64,000 bases of DNA, from NCBI RefSeq assembly GCF_026262505.1, contig NC_067206.1, positions 25,559,896 to 25,623,895 on the forward strand, written 5' to 3'. The position numbers and the translations under genes were made by a program. Under the pieces are notes generated by a model. The model made no database searches and had not been told where the DNA came from. It saw only the letters and a program-made list of their open reading frames with translations. Of this stretch, positions 8,960 through 18,000 are shown in pieces (within the stretch, counting starts at the first letter, position 1; every line of letters begins with the position of its first letter). The stretch is from Trichomonas vaginalis G3. Its lineage: Eukaryota > Parabasalia > Trichomonadida > Trichomonadidae.

Positions 8960-9540
8960 TTACTTTACATAACCACCTGCTGCCATAAGTCTTTGACGCC
9001 AACCCATACCAGCTAATGAAGGTTGACTTGGTTTAGTTTGGAAACTAAACTTTGGTTTTGGTTTATCTTCAGTTTTTGGTTTTTCTTCTTCTATCGGTTT
9101 TTCGTCACTTTTCGGTTCCTCTGACTTTACCTCACTTGCAGGAGTTGTGTCGTCAACATCTTCATAAATATCATATGCCATTTGTTTTTGTTTTCCTTTC
9201 AACTTTTTGTGTTTGTTGTAAAGTTTAGAATATTTCGACTCTAAGTCAATGAGATGTTCTATAATGAACTGTTGGTCAGTGAAGTAAACTTTTCCATCTG
9301 TTGTCTCGAAAGCTCCTTCAGACTTCAATATTTTATTTGTGAGAGTCTGTTTCTTTTTTGAGATACTAGCCGTTCCATTTCTATGAAAAGTGACTTTAGT
9401 TAGGGTTTGTATTTCCAGACCTGGCACTTTCTATTATTGAATTTTTCTCTTCATCTGTAAGTTCTTTGACAGGTTTTGACAATGGTTCTGAACTTTTTGT
9501 TTGTGGTGTCAAATCTACCGTTTCAACTTCTTCGGTCATT
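8960..9540 (-). pseudogene. Charged Lys/Glu/Pro-rich element protein, probably broken
   Basis: The main frame (8960-9427) has a basic N-terminal half with likely coiled coil (DLESKYSKLYNKHKKLKGKQ), then a long Glu/Lys/Pro-rich disordered stretch, ending in GMGWRQRLMAAGGYVK. The basic, disordered character recalls core or scaffold proteins. The Gly-Gly near the C-terminus resembles adenovirus-protease-type cleavage sites, which is only suggestive. A second short frame starting at 9540 (MTEEVETVDLTPQTKSSEPL) belongs to the same region. About one break. Confidence 0.4.
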
Positions 9541-9561
9541 TCATCTCAGTAAAAAATTTTA
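9537..9561 (-). repeat. Repeated leader, copy 1
   Basis: A leader of about 24 bp (minus strand: AAATTTTTTACTGAGATGAA) precedes the minus-strand frame at 9540. It recurs almost exactly at 9708-9731, also just before a minus-strand frame. It probably contains promoter or 5' leader signals. Confidence 0.5.
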
Positions 9562-9675
9562 GTTTGGTTTGTTTTCAACTGGTTGTTTAGGTTTTTTAAG
9601 TCGGTCTAAAACTTCCTGAGGTATAGGAAGAACTTGACAAACACGTGGTGTAACTGCTGGAAGCGACAAATCCAT
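9559..9675 (-). CDS. Short Pro-rich peptide frame
   Basis: A 38-residue frame (MDLSLPAVTPRVCQVLPIPQ, then EVLDRLKKPKQPVENKPN) lies between two copies of the repeated leader. The spacing suggests a small element gene, although a longer upstream start in another frame cannot be excluded. Function unknown. Confidence 0.3.
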   Translation of the reverse strand: MDLSLPAVTPRVCQVLPIPQEVLDRLKKPKQPVENKPN

Positions 9676-9707
9676 CTTGAACCCATTTGTCTCAATGCTG
9701 TATTGTT

Positions 9708-9731
9708 CATTTCATCTCAGTAAAAAATTTA
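9708..9731 (-). repeat. Repeated leader, copy 2
   Basis: Second copy of the leader at 9537-9561, just upstream (on the minus strand) of the small Pro-rich frame region and directly downstream of the gene ending at 9729. Confidence 0.5.
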
Positions 9732-10130
9732 CATTCCCCACGTTTGAGGCGGTTGCGGTTGGTTATTGTTTACCCACTGTTGTGCATGGTTATATCCTCT
9801 GTTAAAGAATCTTTCACCTTGGTCCATATAGTGTCCTGCTTGGTTATAGTAGTCATTTGCTTTGTTATAGTAGTTTCCTGCTTGTCTTCCTACATTGTCC
9901 ATCCATCCTTGAACTTTTCCTCTTGTTTCAGGATTTGGAATAAGATTTGCTGCATCTCGTGCTACATCCCAACCTTTCTGTACAGTTTGTATAATAGGTT
10001 GTGCTTTCTCTTTAAGTATACCTAATGTACTCAAAATCTTCCTTCCAACTCCAAATACACCTCTGGCTATTGTTCCCACTGCGGGCAAAAATCTGGATGC
10101 AACTCCTGCTAATGCGCCAAATAAACCCAT
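9729..10130 (-). CDS. Amphipathic virion-type protein (pVI-like?)
   Basis: A complete 133-residue frame. It starts MGLFGALAGVASRFLPAVGT, a glycine-led hydrophobic/amphipathic helix with a possible myristoylation signal, followed by more helix. The C-terminal half is rich in Asn, Tyr and Gln (NYYNKANDYYNQAGHYMDQG). The layout of an N-terminal amphipathic helix and a polar tail resembles minor capsid, membrane-active proteins such as adenovirus pVI; this is inference. Its start is 17 bases from the start of the divergent integrase gene, so the two share a promoter region. Confidence 0.5.
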   Translation of the reverse strand: MGLFGALAGVASRFLPAVGTIARGVFGVGRKILSTLGILKEKAQPIIQTVQKGWDVARDAANLIPNPETRGKVQGWMDNVGRQAGNYYNKANDYYNQAGHYMDQGERFFNRGYNHAQQWVNNNQPQPPQTWGM

Positions 10131-10147
10131 TTCTTATGGGTTAAAAA

Positions 10148-11107
10148 ATGACGAATCCAAACAAGGACCCCTATGTTTCTAAGGCAACAAAGAAAGCACT
10201 CATGATAAAAATCTTTAGTTCAACACCAAATGCTTGGTTTATGGATATCTTGGAAAACATTCCGAGGTATAGAGAAGATGGACCACCATACTGGCTAATA
10301 TTTGTCGGTCAAAACACAAGATACTGTGAAGCCATACCATTACAGTCCAAAAATATTTTAGATGTGAAAACTGCTTTGACAATATTCGTTGACAAATACC
10401 ATCCAACAAAACTGACATCTGACTGTGAAAGTTCTTTCAAATCAGACGATATTAAAAACTATCTGCGTTCAAAAAATGTAAACCAATATTTCATTGTCGA
10501 CCAAAACCATTCTGCTCTTGGTGTCATTGACAGTTGTATAAAAATCTTAAGAGACTTAAACCAACCACAAGGTGGTGAAGCAAATGAAATGTCATATGAC
10601 GACAAATATAGACACTTCTCCATGGCAAAGATGAGACAAGTTTTAAATATTTACAATAGCCGTAAACAAAAAGGTTTGGGAAACCACTCCCCCGAAGAAA
10701 TGAAAAACAACCCTGACTTAGAGAAAGACTATATATTTAATAGTTTAGTCAAAAGAGACAAACAAGAAAGAATGCCAGGCTTCAAACTTAAGAAAGGTGA
10801 CAAAGTAAAAATAGAAATACCTAAACGCGACCCATATGAAAATACTATTGACTATGACAACAATGGGAACTCGACAGGTACTCACATTCGTGTTCGTAAA
10901 AATAGAAGAAAGTATACAAGAGAATATTATGAAGTTTTAGGCAAACATGGCAAAATGTACACACTGCAAGCAGAAGATAAAACTACTATTGTCAGACCTC
11001 GTTTCAAACTTGTCAAAGTTCAAGGTGGTATACTTTCAAAGACAGTTCCTAACAAATATAAGACAACTCCTGACGAATATGCTAAAGAAGTTGAAAATGA
11101 CGACTAA
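10148..11107 (+). CDS. Retroviral-type integrase (c-integrase) of Maverick
   Basis: A 319-residue frame with the look of a Maverick integrase. The catalytic core of the rve (DDE) fold begins at about residue 28 (AWFMDILENIP) with a second acidic strand near residue 90 (KLTSDCESSF). A helical segment follows (HSALGVIDSCIKILRD). The C-terminal third is basic and ends in a small beta-rich, chromodomain-like or SH3-like module (KHGKMYTLQAEDKTTIVRPR). Such integrases insert the element DNA into the host genome. The frame looks whole, though the N-terminal zinc-binding region typical of some relatives is not obvious. Confidence 0.85.
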   Translation: MTNPNKDPYVSKATKKALMIKIFSSTPNAWFMDILENIPRYREDGPPYWLIFVGQNTRYCEAIPLQSKNILDVKTALTIFVDKYHPTKLTSDCESSFKSDDIKNYLRSKNVNQYFIVDQNHSALGVIDSCIKILRDLNQPQGGEANEMSYDDKYRHFSMAKMRQVLNIYNSRKQKGLGNHSPEEMKNNPDLEKDYIFNSLVKRDKQERMPGFKLKKGDKVKIEIPKRDPYENTIDYDNNGNSTGTHIRVRKNRRKYTREYYEVLGKHGKMYTLQAEDKTTIVRPRFKLVKVQGGILSKTVPNKYKTTPDEYAKEVENDD

Positions 11108-12383
11108 GCAATTCTATACCATGCGTAAACTGTCATGTAAGGTGGCATGTAGTCTTTACTTTGTCCCGTTGTTTGCGTATATCCTGAAACGATGTGTATG
11201 GTTTCCTTCTCCCTGAGTGTCATCCAGTAACAATTTATAGCAAACTTAACGTCGTCTTTAACATCATATCCTTTACCTTTTGTCATTCCTGACCAATCCC
11301 AAAATCTATGCTATGCCAACCTGCTTGAGATGTACTTAAATCTATGTAGTGACTGTGCGCAGGTAAATTTTCACCTGAAATCGTTTTACTTCCACCTGTT
11401 TCCTTTGAAGAGTTTGCACAATACAAAAACCTGTCGACTATTTGAGTCCAAGTTCCAAAACCAAGTACTACTTCTGGTCTGGTAGAGTTCATTGACGTGT
11501 AAATAGAACCTATAGGATATAATGTTTGAAGTATTTCTGTCTTTAATGTTTGAAGCTCTGTTTTGTCTGCTTTTTATATAACTTTTCTTCAAGTTCATTT
11601 ACGTCAGAGATGCTATGTCTATGATATTTTTTGGGTATGTTCCTTCTGTCCATGTGAAAATATACTCTTTTGTTGCATCTACATATCCTATCCATGTCGA
11701 GTCTGCTTTTGTATTCCTTAACTCTGTAACACCTTTCTCAAGCTCTTTCAACTGTTGTCCATCTTCCATTAAACCTCTGGTATGACTTGAAACCGTTTGT
11801 GCCAACATATCTACAGTTTCTTTGTCGGCTTTAAGGTCTAAACACCTGAAACCCATCCTGTATCAGCTTTCGTTTTTAAAATCTTCGATGTCCGTTCATT
11901 ATACCATTCAACCCTTTCTTTAATTTCATTGTCTTTTTCATCCACATATTCCTTATCTGCCTTCTTCACTAACGCACTAGCCACACATTCTAACTCATCG
12001 TTAACATATGTTTTATCTGCTTTCTTTTCAACATCCTCTTTTGTTGCATATGTTGCATCTGCTCTGTCATGTTCTTCTTGAACTTTTTCAATGACATATT
12101 CTTTGTCAGCTTTGTTGCCAACATCTGCTTTCAAAAGAAGTTCAGATATAGGTTTCTCGTTTAAAGTTCCTTTTGTTGGATTTATACAGACAGTATGGTT
12201 CTTATTGTCTTGAAATAGAAACTCATCTGTCATTGGGTTTAATGTCAGTTTTAAGTTTCCTTCTTTCAATGACTCAGATATCTTAGAATAGTTTGAAAAG
12301 TTTGTTGTGTTCTTATTTAGAGCTTGCATAATGAGTTGTCGGTTGTGTTGTATTTCTCTCATAGACGCTGTTTCTTTCGACAT
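11104..12383 (-). pseudogene. Phage tail-fibre/collar-like protein region, broken
   Basis: The N-terminal segment (12383 downwards) is helical and then contains repeated KADKEYV-type units (KADVGNKADKEYV, KKADKTYVNDE, KKADKEYVDEK) as in trimeric fibre shafts. The C-terminal segments contain GGSKTISGENLPAHSHYIDL, which fits the tail-collar/fibre-tip signature (G..GGS..I....LPAHSH) of phage receptor-binding proteins. The order shaft then collar-like tip is what a receptor-binding fibre should have. The region is split over several frames (about four breaks). It begins 18 bases from the divergent penton-like gene, and the two may share a promoter. Confidence 0.65.
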
Positions 12384-12401
12384 TTTTATTCTAGATAAAA
12401 T

Positions 12402-13250
12402 ATGCTTCCAATAGAAAAAGAAAATTCAAGAGTTGCTACAACTAAACCATTAGATGAACTTTTTACTAATGTCGGTCAAAAGTTTGAGACAGAGACCGTA
12501 AAGCATGAAGGCTATCGTTTTGACTACCCATTAAGATGGCTAAGAGACCCATCTGTCACAAAAGCTATTGGCTTTCGTAGAATGAAGTTTGTGTCTGTAG
12601 AAGATAAAAGTTTTCCATTTATTGTAAGGTTTCATATAGATTATATATCTGAAGGGAAACGAAAAATGTGGGAAGAAATTGAGCTAATACAAGTTGACCT
12701 TTCATCTTCTCTACAGACTGCGTTAAAAAATATAGAAGATAAAATAAATTCATGTTATGCAAAATATGCTGATGAATATGCAAATACCGAGAGCACACTT
12801 TATGTGAGAATTGTATATGACAAACAAAATTCACAAGTGTCATTTCAAATCTACGAAGACAATCCAAAGAAAGACGAACAAATATATACAGAATTCACTG
12901 CAATGTCATGGTATTATTTGCAAAGAATGTTAAATCAGAAAGTCGAACTTCCTTTAGCAAATATTTACAGTCGATATGCAAGAGATGAACCATATTTATT
13001 TAAAGATGTTTTCGACCCAGCTGCTATTATTGTTCATGCTTCATTTTCTGGCGCCCAAAACTCTTTCTTATGCTTGGCAAATGACTTTTACGAAAAACCT
13101 ACAAAGTTATACGAACCACCAAGTGGAAGTATTTCAGACTTTCAAGTATGGTTTACTACAGATGGAAGAAAAAGAATAATTCCATTATACCATGCGTTTT
13201 ACTTAGAACTTAGTTTCATATACAACTACTATCGAACGGTAAAAATATAA
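12402..13250 (+). CDS. Probable penton-like (single jelly-roll) capsid protein
   Basis: A complete 282-residue frame, rich in beta-strand-like alternating sequence (FPFIVRFHIDYIS; STLYVRIVYDKQNSQVSFQI; IVHASFSGAQNSFLCLANDF). There is no low-complexity sequence or membrane segment. Size, composition and position near the fibre-like region suit the minor capsid (penton) protein of Polintons. The assignment is from general appearance, not from a diagnostic motif. A structural prediction showing an eight-stranded jelly roll would confirm it. Confidence 0.5.
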   Translation: MLPIEKENSRVATTKPLDELFTNVGQKFETETVKHEGYRFDYPLRWLRDPSVTKAIGFRRMKFVSVEDKSFPFIVRFHIDYISEGKRKMWEEIELIQVDLSSSLQTALKNIEDKINSCYAKYADEYANTESTLYVRIVYDKQNSQVSFQIYEDNPKKDEQIYTEFTAMSWYYLQRMLNQKVELPLANIYSRYARDEPYLFKDVFDPAAIIVHASFSGAQNSFLCLANDFYEKPTKLYEPPSGSISDFQVWFTTDGRKRIIPLYHAFYLELSFIYNYYRTVKI

Positions 13251-13254
13251 TTTT

Positions 13255-13497
13255 TTAATACGGTTGAGGTGTTGGATTTGGTTGCCAACTAGACTGTGGT
13301 GCAGGTTCAGGCTGTTGTATAACAGGAGCTTGTTCTTCTGGTTCAGGGTCTTTAGGTATAATACCAACGAACTGACCTACTCTTTTACCAATATTTTTGA
13401 CTCCGTTCCAAATTCCTCTTCCTACGGTTTTTATTCCATTCCATATACCTCTTCCAACTCTTCTGAAGAAGTTTCCTATCTTACTGAAGAAACCCAT
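13255..13497 (-). CDS. Small amphipathic virion-type protein
   Basis: An 80-residue frame starting MGFFSKIGNFFRRVGRGIWN, with the near-repeat RRVGRGIWNGIKTV / KTVGRGIWNGVKNI, then a Pro/Gln-rich tail. The Gly-2 start suggests possible myristoylation. The N-terminus would form a positively charged amphipathic helix that could interact with membranes or DNA. It resembles the gene at 9729-10130 in design, suggesting two related membrane-active or core proteins. Confidence 0.5.
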   Translation of the reverse strand: MGFFSKIGNFFRRVGRGIWNGIKTVGRGIWNGVKNIGKRVGQFVGIIPKDPEPEEQAPVIQQPEPAPQSSWQPNPTPQPY

Positions 13498-13515
13498 TTT
13501 ACTATATGTAAAAAT

Positions 13516-13875
13516 CTAATGTCCTAGTCTCTTACGTTTCCTGTTGAGTTCCATAGCATTCTTTAACTGGAGCTCATACATTCTGTTTCTCCTCTGGTAG
13601 AAAACATATTCTGGGTCAACTCCTGTGTTCGCGTCATCTGCATAAAGTTGTTTATATCCCACTTCAGGGTTTGTATAAAACTCTTTCCATCTCATATTTG
13701 CATACCATGGTGGCAAACCTAACGCAGCGTCATTTGACATGGCAGTTTGCATTTGTACATCTGTTGGCACTTGACCATAGTTTGCCATTGCAGTTTGTAT
13801 TCTAACTTCATTTGGAATATTCTCTGGGTTTGGTTGTCCAGGTTGCTGTGCATTCGCTAAGTTCTGTGCGTCCAT
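13516..13875 (-). CDS. Hypothetical element protein, 119 aa
   Basis: A complete frame. The N-terminal half is rich in Asn, Gln and Pro and contains two copies of an IQTAMANYGQVPTDVQMQTA-like unit. The C-terminal half has aromatic and basic residues (WYANMRWKEFYTNPEVGYKQ; ending NRKRKRLGH), which may bind nucleic acid or act as a nuclear signal. Function unknown, probably a minor virion protein given its neighbours. Confidence 0.5.
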   Translation of the reverse strand: MDAQNLANAQQPGQPNPENIPNEVRIQTAMANYGQVPTDVQMQTAMSNDAALGLPPWYANMRWKEFYTNPEVGYKQLYADDANTGVDPEYVFYQRRNRMYELQLKNAMELNRKRKRLGH

Positions 13876-13898
13876 TTAATATTAGATAAAAATATCTC

Positions 13899-14030
13899 TT
13901 ACGAGTACATATACTGAACATTTGCAGGCATTGGTTCATCTTCATATTCTCTGTACTTTTCTGCCACGTCAAATAAATAAATGACACAATGGAAAAAACC
14001 TAAAACAAGTAGTCCTATTTCAAACCACAT
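13899..14030 (-). CDS. 43-residue single-pass membrane peptide
   Basis: A short frame starts at the ATG at 14030 (MWFEIGLLVLGFFHCVIYLF) and ends at TAA at 13899. The first ~20 residues form one hydrophobic helix, followed by an acidic tail (VAEKYREYEDEPMPANVQYM). It overlaps the 3' end of the methyltransferase gene by 16 bases, a compact arrangement seen elsewhere in the element. Function unknown. Confidence 0.45.
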   Translation of the reverse strand: MWFEIGLLVLGFFHCVIYLFDVAEKYREYEDEPMPANVQYMYS

Positions 14031-14833
14031 TTACTTACTAATAAAATTTCTTTATTGTGACACTTTCTCCAGTTTATAGGACCTCTCTCATATTCTATCT
14101 TGTCATATATAAACTCATAGTCATGTATGTCCTCTAACCATCTCATAACGGTTTCCAAACCACTTTTATCGGATGTAAAGTAAAAGCATGGATGGTTATG
14201 TAAAACGTCTAAAGTTTCTAAAGAGTCTCTCAAAGTCCAGTCTACTTGGTATTGAAAATCCCATGTGTTAAAGAACGGCGGGTCCACTATAAAGAAAACA
14301 TTTTCCTTGTCTTTATATTTTTCATACAAATCTGTCCAATGACATCTCACAAACTCTATACCCTCAATATATTTTTCTATGTCCTCTTTGAAAACATTTG
14401 TATAGTTAAGATATAAAACTTTTGACATAAGTGTTTCAATGTCATGAACTCTTATAGAACCACTATATAATAGTCTAGCAGATATACTATCCCAGTCTAT
14501 ATATTCTGCTTTTTTCAAAACCTCTCTCACAATATTTTTGTTATCTAATGGTATACGTTCCATCTTACCTATAGGTATCTTTTCTTTTAACTCTTTCAAT
14601 ATATTGTTTGTGTCTGGAATATGTTTGAGACGGTCCATATAGTTGTCGAAGTCATTGCATATAATCTTTGAGTCTGGGAATATTATATGGCACAAATGGG
14701 ATATATAGAAACTTCCACCGAACAAATCTACAAATGTTAGACCATTCGGTAGTTTCTTAAGTTCTCTCAATATAATATCTTTACATTTACTCTTATTTCC
14801 AAAGAACGGTAACGGTGGTTTTGTAAAATTCAT
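14015..14833 (-). CDS. D12-class DNA N6-adenine methyltransferase
   Basis: A complete 272-residue frame with the motifs of Dam/D12-type methyltransferases in order: the substrate/AdoMet motif PFFGNKSK at residues 9-16, the AdoMet-binding motif FVDLFGGS at 34-41, and the catalytic (D/N)PP(Y/F) motif as VDPPFF at about 182-187. Enzymes of this class move a methyl group from S-adenosylmethionine to N6 of adenine, often in GATC. The gene is the last one in the element, reading inward from its right end. It looks whole. It may modify element DNA or mark it against host or rival nucleases; I recall that trichomonads contain N6-methyladenine, but the role of this copy is inference. Confidence 0.85.
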   Translation of the reverse strand: MNFTKPPLPFFGNKSKCKDIILRELKKLPNGLTFVDLFGGSFYISHLCHIIFPDSKIICNDFDNYMDRLKHIPDTNNILKELKEKIPIGKMERIPLDNKNIVREVLKKAEYIDWDSISARLLYSGSIRVHDIETLMSKVLYLNYTNVFKEDIEKYIEGIEFVRCHWTDLYEKYKDKENVFFIVDPPFFNTWDFQYQVDWTLRDSLETLDVLHNHPCFYFTSDKSGLETVMRWLEDIHDYEFIYDKIEYERGPINWRKCHNKEILLVSKCGLK

Positions 14834-14887
14834 TTATATATAATAATAAAAATGTTTTTACCCGAAAAGTGACAGAAAAGTGACGGG

Positions 14888-14924
14888 GGGGCTAGAGGGC
14901 ACGAAGTGCCTGGAAGCCCCACTT

Positions 14925-14956
<32 letters not shown>
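14888..14956. repeat. Terminal GC hairpin and T29 run at element edge
   Basis: A nested hairpin (GGGGCT...AGCCCC enclosing GGCAC gaa GTGCC) at 14,888-14,920 is followed by a run of 29 T at 14,928-14,956. Two tandem aaaagtgac motifs lie just inside at 14,866-14,884. The sequence is far more GC-rich than its surroundings and sits where the element should end, before the formin promoter. It is probably part of the terminal repeat. Confidence 0.45.
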
Positions 14957-14961
<5 letters not shown>

Positions 14962-15022
14962 TTATTTTATATCTTTGAAAACTTTGTGTAAAATATTGGC
15001 AATGTAAAATTTTTATTTCGCT

Positions 15023-15027
15023 TCATA
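15023..15027 (+). promoter_or_regulatory. Possible Inr of the formin gene
   Basis: TCATA with +1 A at 15025 lies directly before the ATG at 15028. The implied 5' leader of 3 bases is unusually short, so an initiator further upstream is possible. Confidence 0.35.
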
Positions 15028-18000
15028 ATGGGATTTTGGGACTGGCTCTTTCCTGAAGAAGAAGAACCATTGCCATATCCAGGAATGGAACAGTTTACTG
15101 TCGCCGTTTCCAATAAGGTAATGCCAGATGCCAAACGAGTTGACGAGATTTTCACAGAATTGATTAAACAACTTGAATTTGATACGGCCAAAAAGTACCA
15201 ATTTGCAAAAGTTTCTGCACAAGAGAAGTGGGAATTCATTCTTGCACAAGAACGCCATGAGCGCAGAATTCCGACACCAGAATGGCTCATTATCAAGTTG
15301 CAGGAACATTTAGATACGCGTTATTTAGCATCAATTTCTCTCCACTTACGAACTGCCCGCCTTGTTTGGGTTGACAGGTTCTGCAAGAACGGAGGACCGA
15401 TTATATTATTAAGAGAATTAGCAAAATATCAAGCTTATCATCAGCTTTTCATGGGATCCCTTGATTTCCCTCCCGAACCAACAGGAAAGATATTGCGCAC
15501 ACTCAAAGCTGTCGTAGACACACGCCAAGGATCTCAACAAATGACAAATCACATCAAGGCAGTCGAATTACTCATTCAATCTATCTCAATCTTCCAACCA
15601 CAGCAATTCGAAACAATTCTCTACATTTTACTTCCATATGTTTTTATGGAACGTGGCCCAGCATTTATTATCGATGCACTTCATGATTTAGCAAAGAAGA
15701 ACAATCTTAAAAACATTTTCAGAATCTTTTCGGACGAAATTTGCGCAGGAAGTGATCAAATTTTTGTTTCCTTCCTCACAGGTCTTTATCATGCGATTTC
15801 GGGCGATTACGCTCAAAGACTCCAGTTGTCTGTAGATTTCCACAAATCTGGTGTCGTTGATGCTTTCAAGACACGTAATGTCGAAAAAGATTTCAGAGAT
15901 ATTATCGAATCAGATATCAATGAAGTCAACCAAGTATTCCAAGGCCCAGTTGATGCCTTCTACCACGCAGATAAATTCGCTCAGGCAATGGAAGACACAA
16001 CAGCTGAACAAATCCTTCCTCAGATCTTTTCAATCATGAGAAATCAAGCAGATAAGCATTTCGATATCGTCATTAAGTTCATCGTTACATTCTTCGAATA
16101 CCTTCGTTACTGCATTCTTAATGGAATGGAATTCGAACGTGCTGCAAGCGATGCACACAGATTTGCTATGGCAGGATTACAAGTTCCAACTCCAACAGGA
16201 CTCAACAATACATTTGCTATTGAACTTGCTAAGAAATACAATTTCACATCTGATTTCGAGTTAAAGGAAGCCAAAATGCCATCACTCCCAGAAGGTGGCC
16301 TCGAAGCAGAACTCGCCAGTGCTCGCGCAGAGATTTCTCGCCTTTCCAGTGAAAATGCTGCCGCTGTTCAAAAAGAACTTGATGCCAAAGTTGCTGAAAA
16401 CGAGAACCTCAAGGCAGAATTGCAGAGAGTTACACAGAACGACGAGATCAGGAAGCAGAATGAAGATCTTATCGCTAGAATTGGCGAGTTGGAGACAGAA
16501 CTTGCAGCTGCAAAGATGGCTGCTACAACACTTTCTTCCGAGAAGAACACAGAATCAACAGAACTCGAGAATCTCAGAGAAGAACATCAGAAGACTGTTC
16601 AAGAGAATGCCAAACTCGTCCAAGAGAACGCAAAGATGCAGGCACAGCTCGCAGAAGCACAAGAACTCGCATCAGCTCTCGTCTTCCAGCCACCAGAATA
16701 CAAGGAGAACCAGATTCCTGGCCTCATCCAAGAACTCCAGTCAATGATGGCTGAATCTCCAGAGAGCATGAAAGGAAAGCTCGGAGAGATCATCAGAAAA
16801 GCACAAAGAGCTGATGAAGAAATCGAAAGTGAGCGCAAGTTGACAAACCAGTCATTCCAGCAGCTCTCAAACATCCATGGCAATCTCATGAAGTCTTTCA
16901 ACGAGAACTTCAAGCAGTTCTACGCTGCTGCAGAACTCATGGAAGATGTCTATGTCACAAGAGATCTTGAAGGTGGTGAAAACGCAGAGAATGCCGAAGA
17001 AAAGGAAGAACTCAATGAAATCGTCGTTGTCATGCCATCAAAGATCGTCAACTCTGATGGAACAATCACAGAAAGAATTACAAATCCAGATGGAACAATC
17101 ATCGAGAGAATCCGCAATCCAGATGGTACAATTGCTGGCCAGAGAATCATCAATCCTGATGGAACAATCGCAGAAAGAGTTCTCAACTACGAAGGCGAAT
17201 TGTCTCAGAAGATTCAGTCTCCAGACGGTTCATCATCACAGAGAAACGAGACAAGACATGGTGTCATCAATGAGAAAGTCGGTGACAAGTCATCAACAGC
17301 CGAAAAGCACGCAGACAAAGATGGAACATTACAACAGAGAATCACAAACGAAGACGGATCTGTCATCGAAAGATCTGTTGCTAAAGATGGCACAATCACA
17401 GAAAAACTCTTCTCAAAGGATGGACAGTTACTTGCACAGAAGACAATTTCTTCAGATGGAACAATTTCAGAACGCAAGTACAACAAGGACGGATCATTCA
17501 AGGAGAAGATCATCAAGCCAGATGGAACAATCCAAGAAAGAACCGTCAACTCCGATGGAACAATTCAGGAAATTGCTGCATCAGGAGCAACAAAGAGAGT
17601 TGTCAACGAAGATGGCTCTGTCACAGAGAAGTTCGTCAGAATTGATGGAACAATTCTCGAGAGAACAGTTAATCCTGATGGAACAATCCAGTCCGAGAGA
17701 TTGCTTAACGCCGATGGAACAGTTCCAGAAAGAGTTAACAACGCTGACGGTTCTATCACAGAAAATGTCATCAGAGCTGATGGATCAATCCTCGAGAGAA
17801 TCTTGAACCACGATGGAACAATTCCACAGAAGAGTGTTACACAAGATGGCACAATCTCTGAGAAAGTTACTGTTGGACCAAACGCTACAAAGGAGAGATT
17901 CCTCAACGCTGACGGAACAGTTCCTGAAAAGAATGTTCAGCCTGATGGAACATCGCAAGAGAAACTCTTCAGAGCTGATGGCGTCATGATCGAAAGAACA

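Larger units (their letters stand above)
1..14960. mobile_element. Maverick/Polinton element, left end outside window
   Basis: A block of about 15 kb carries the signature gene set of Maverick/Polinton elements: packaging ATPase, protein-primed family B DNA polymerase, retroviral-type integrase, a probable single-jelly-roll capsid protein and small virion-like proteins. Genes lie on both strands with very short spacers, unlike the surrounding host genes. The left end is not in the window. The right edge is placed near a GC-rich hairpin and a T29 run at 14,888-14,956, just before the formin promoter, but without the left inverted repeat this edge is approximate. No major capsid or cysteine protease gene was recognised in the visible part. 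The integrase, penton-like, adenine methyltransferase and several small genes look whole. The ATPase, polymerase and fibre regions are broken. Roughly ten breaks in all suggest a fairly young but inactivated copy. Confidence 0.88.
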
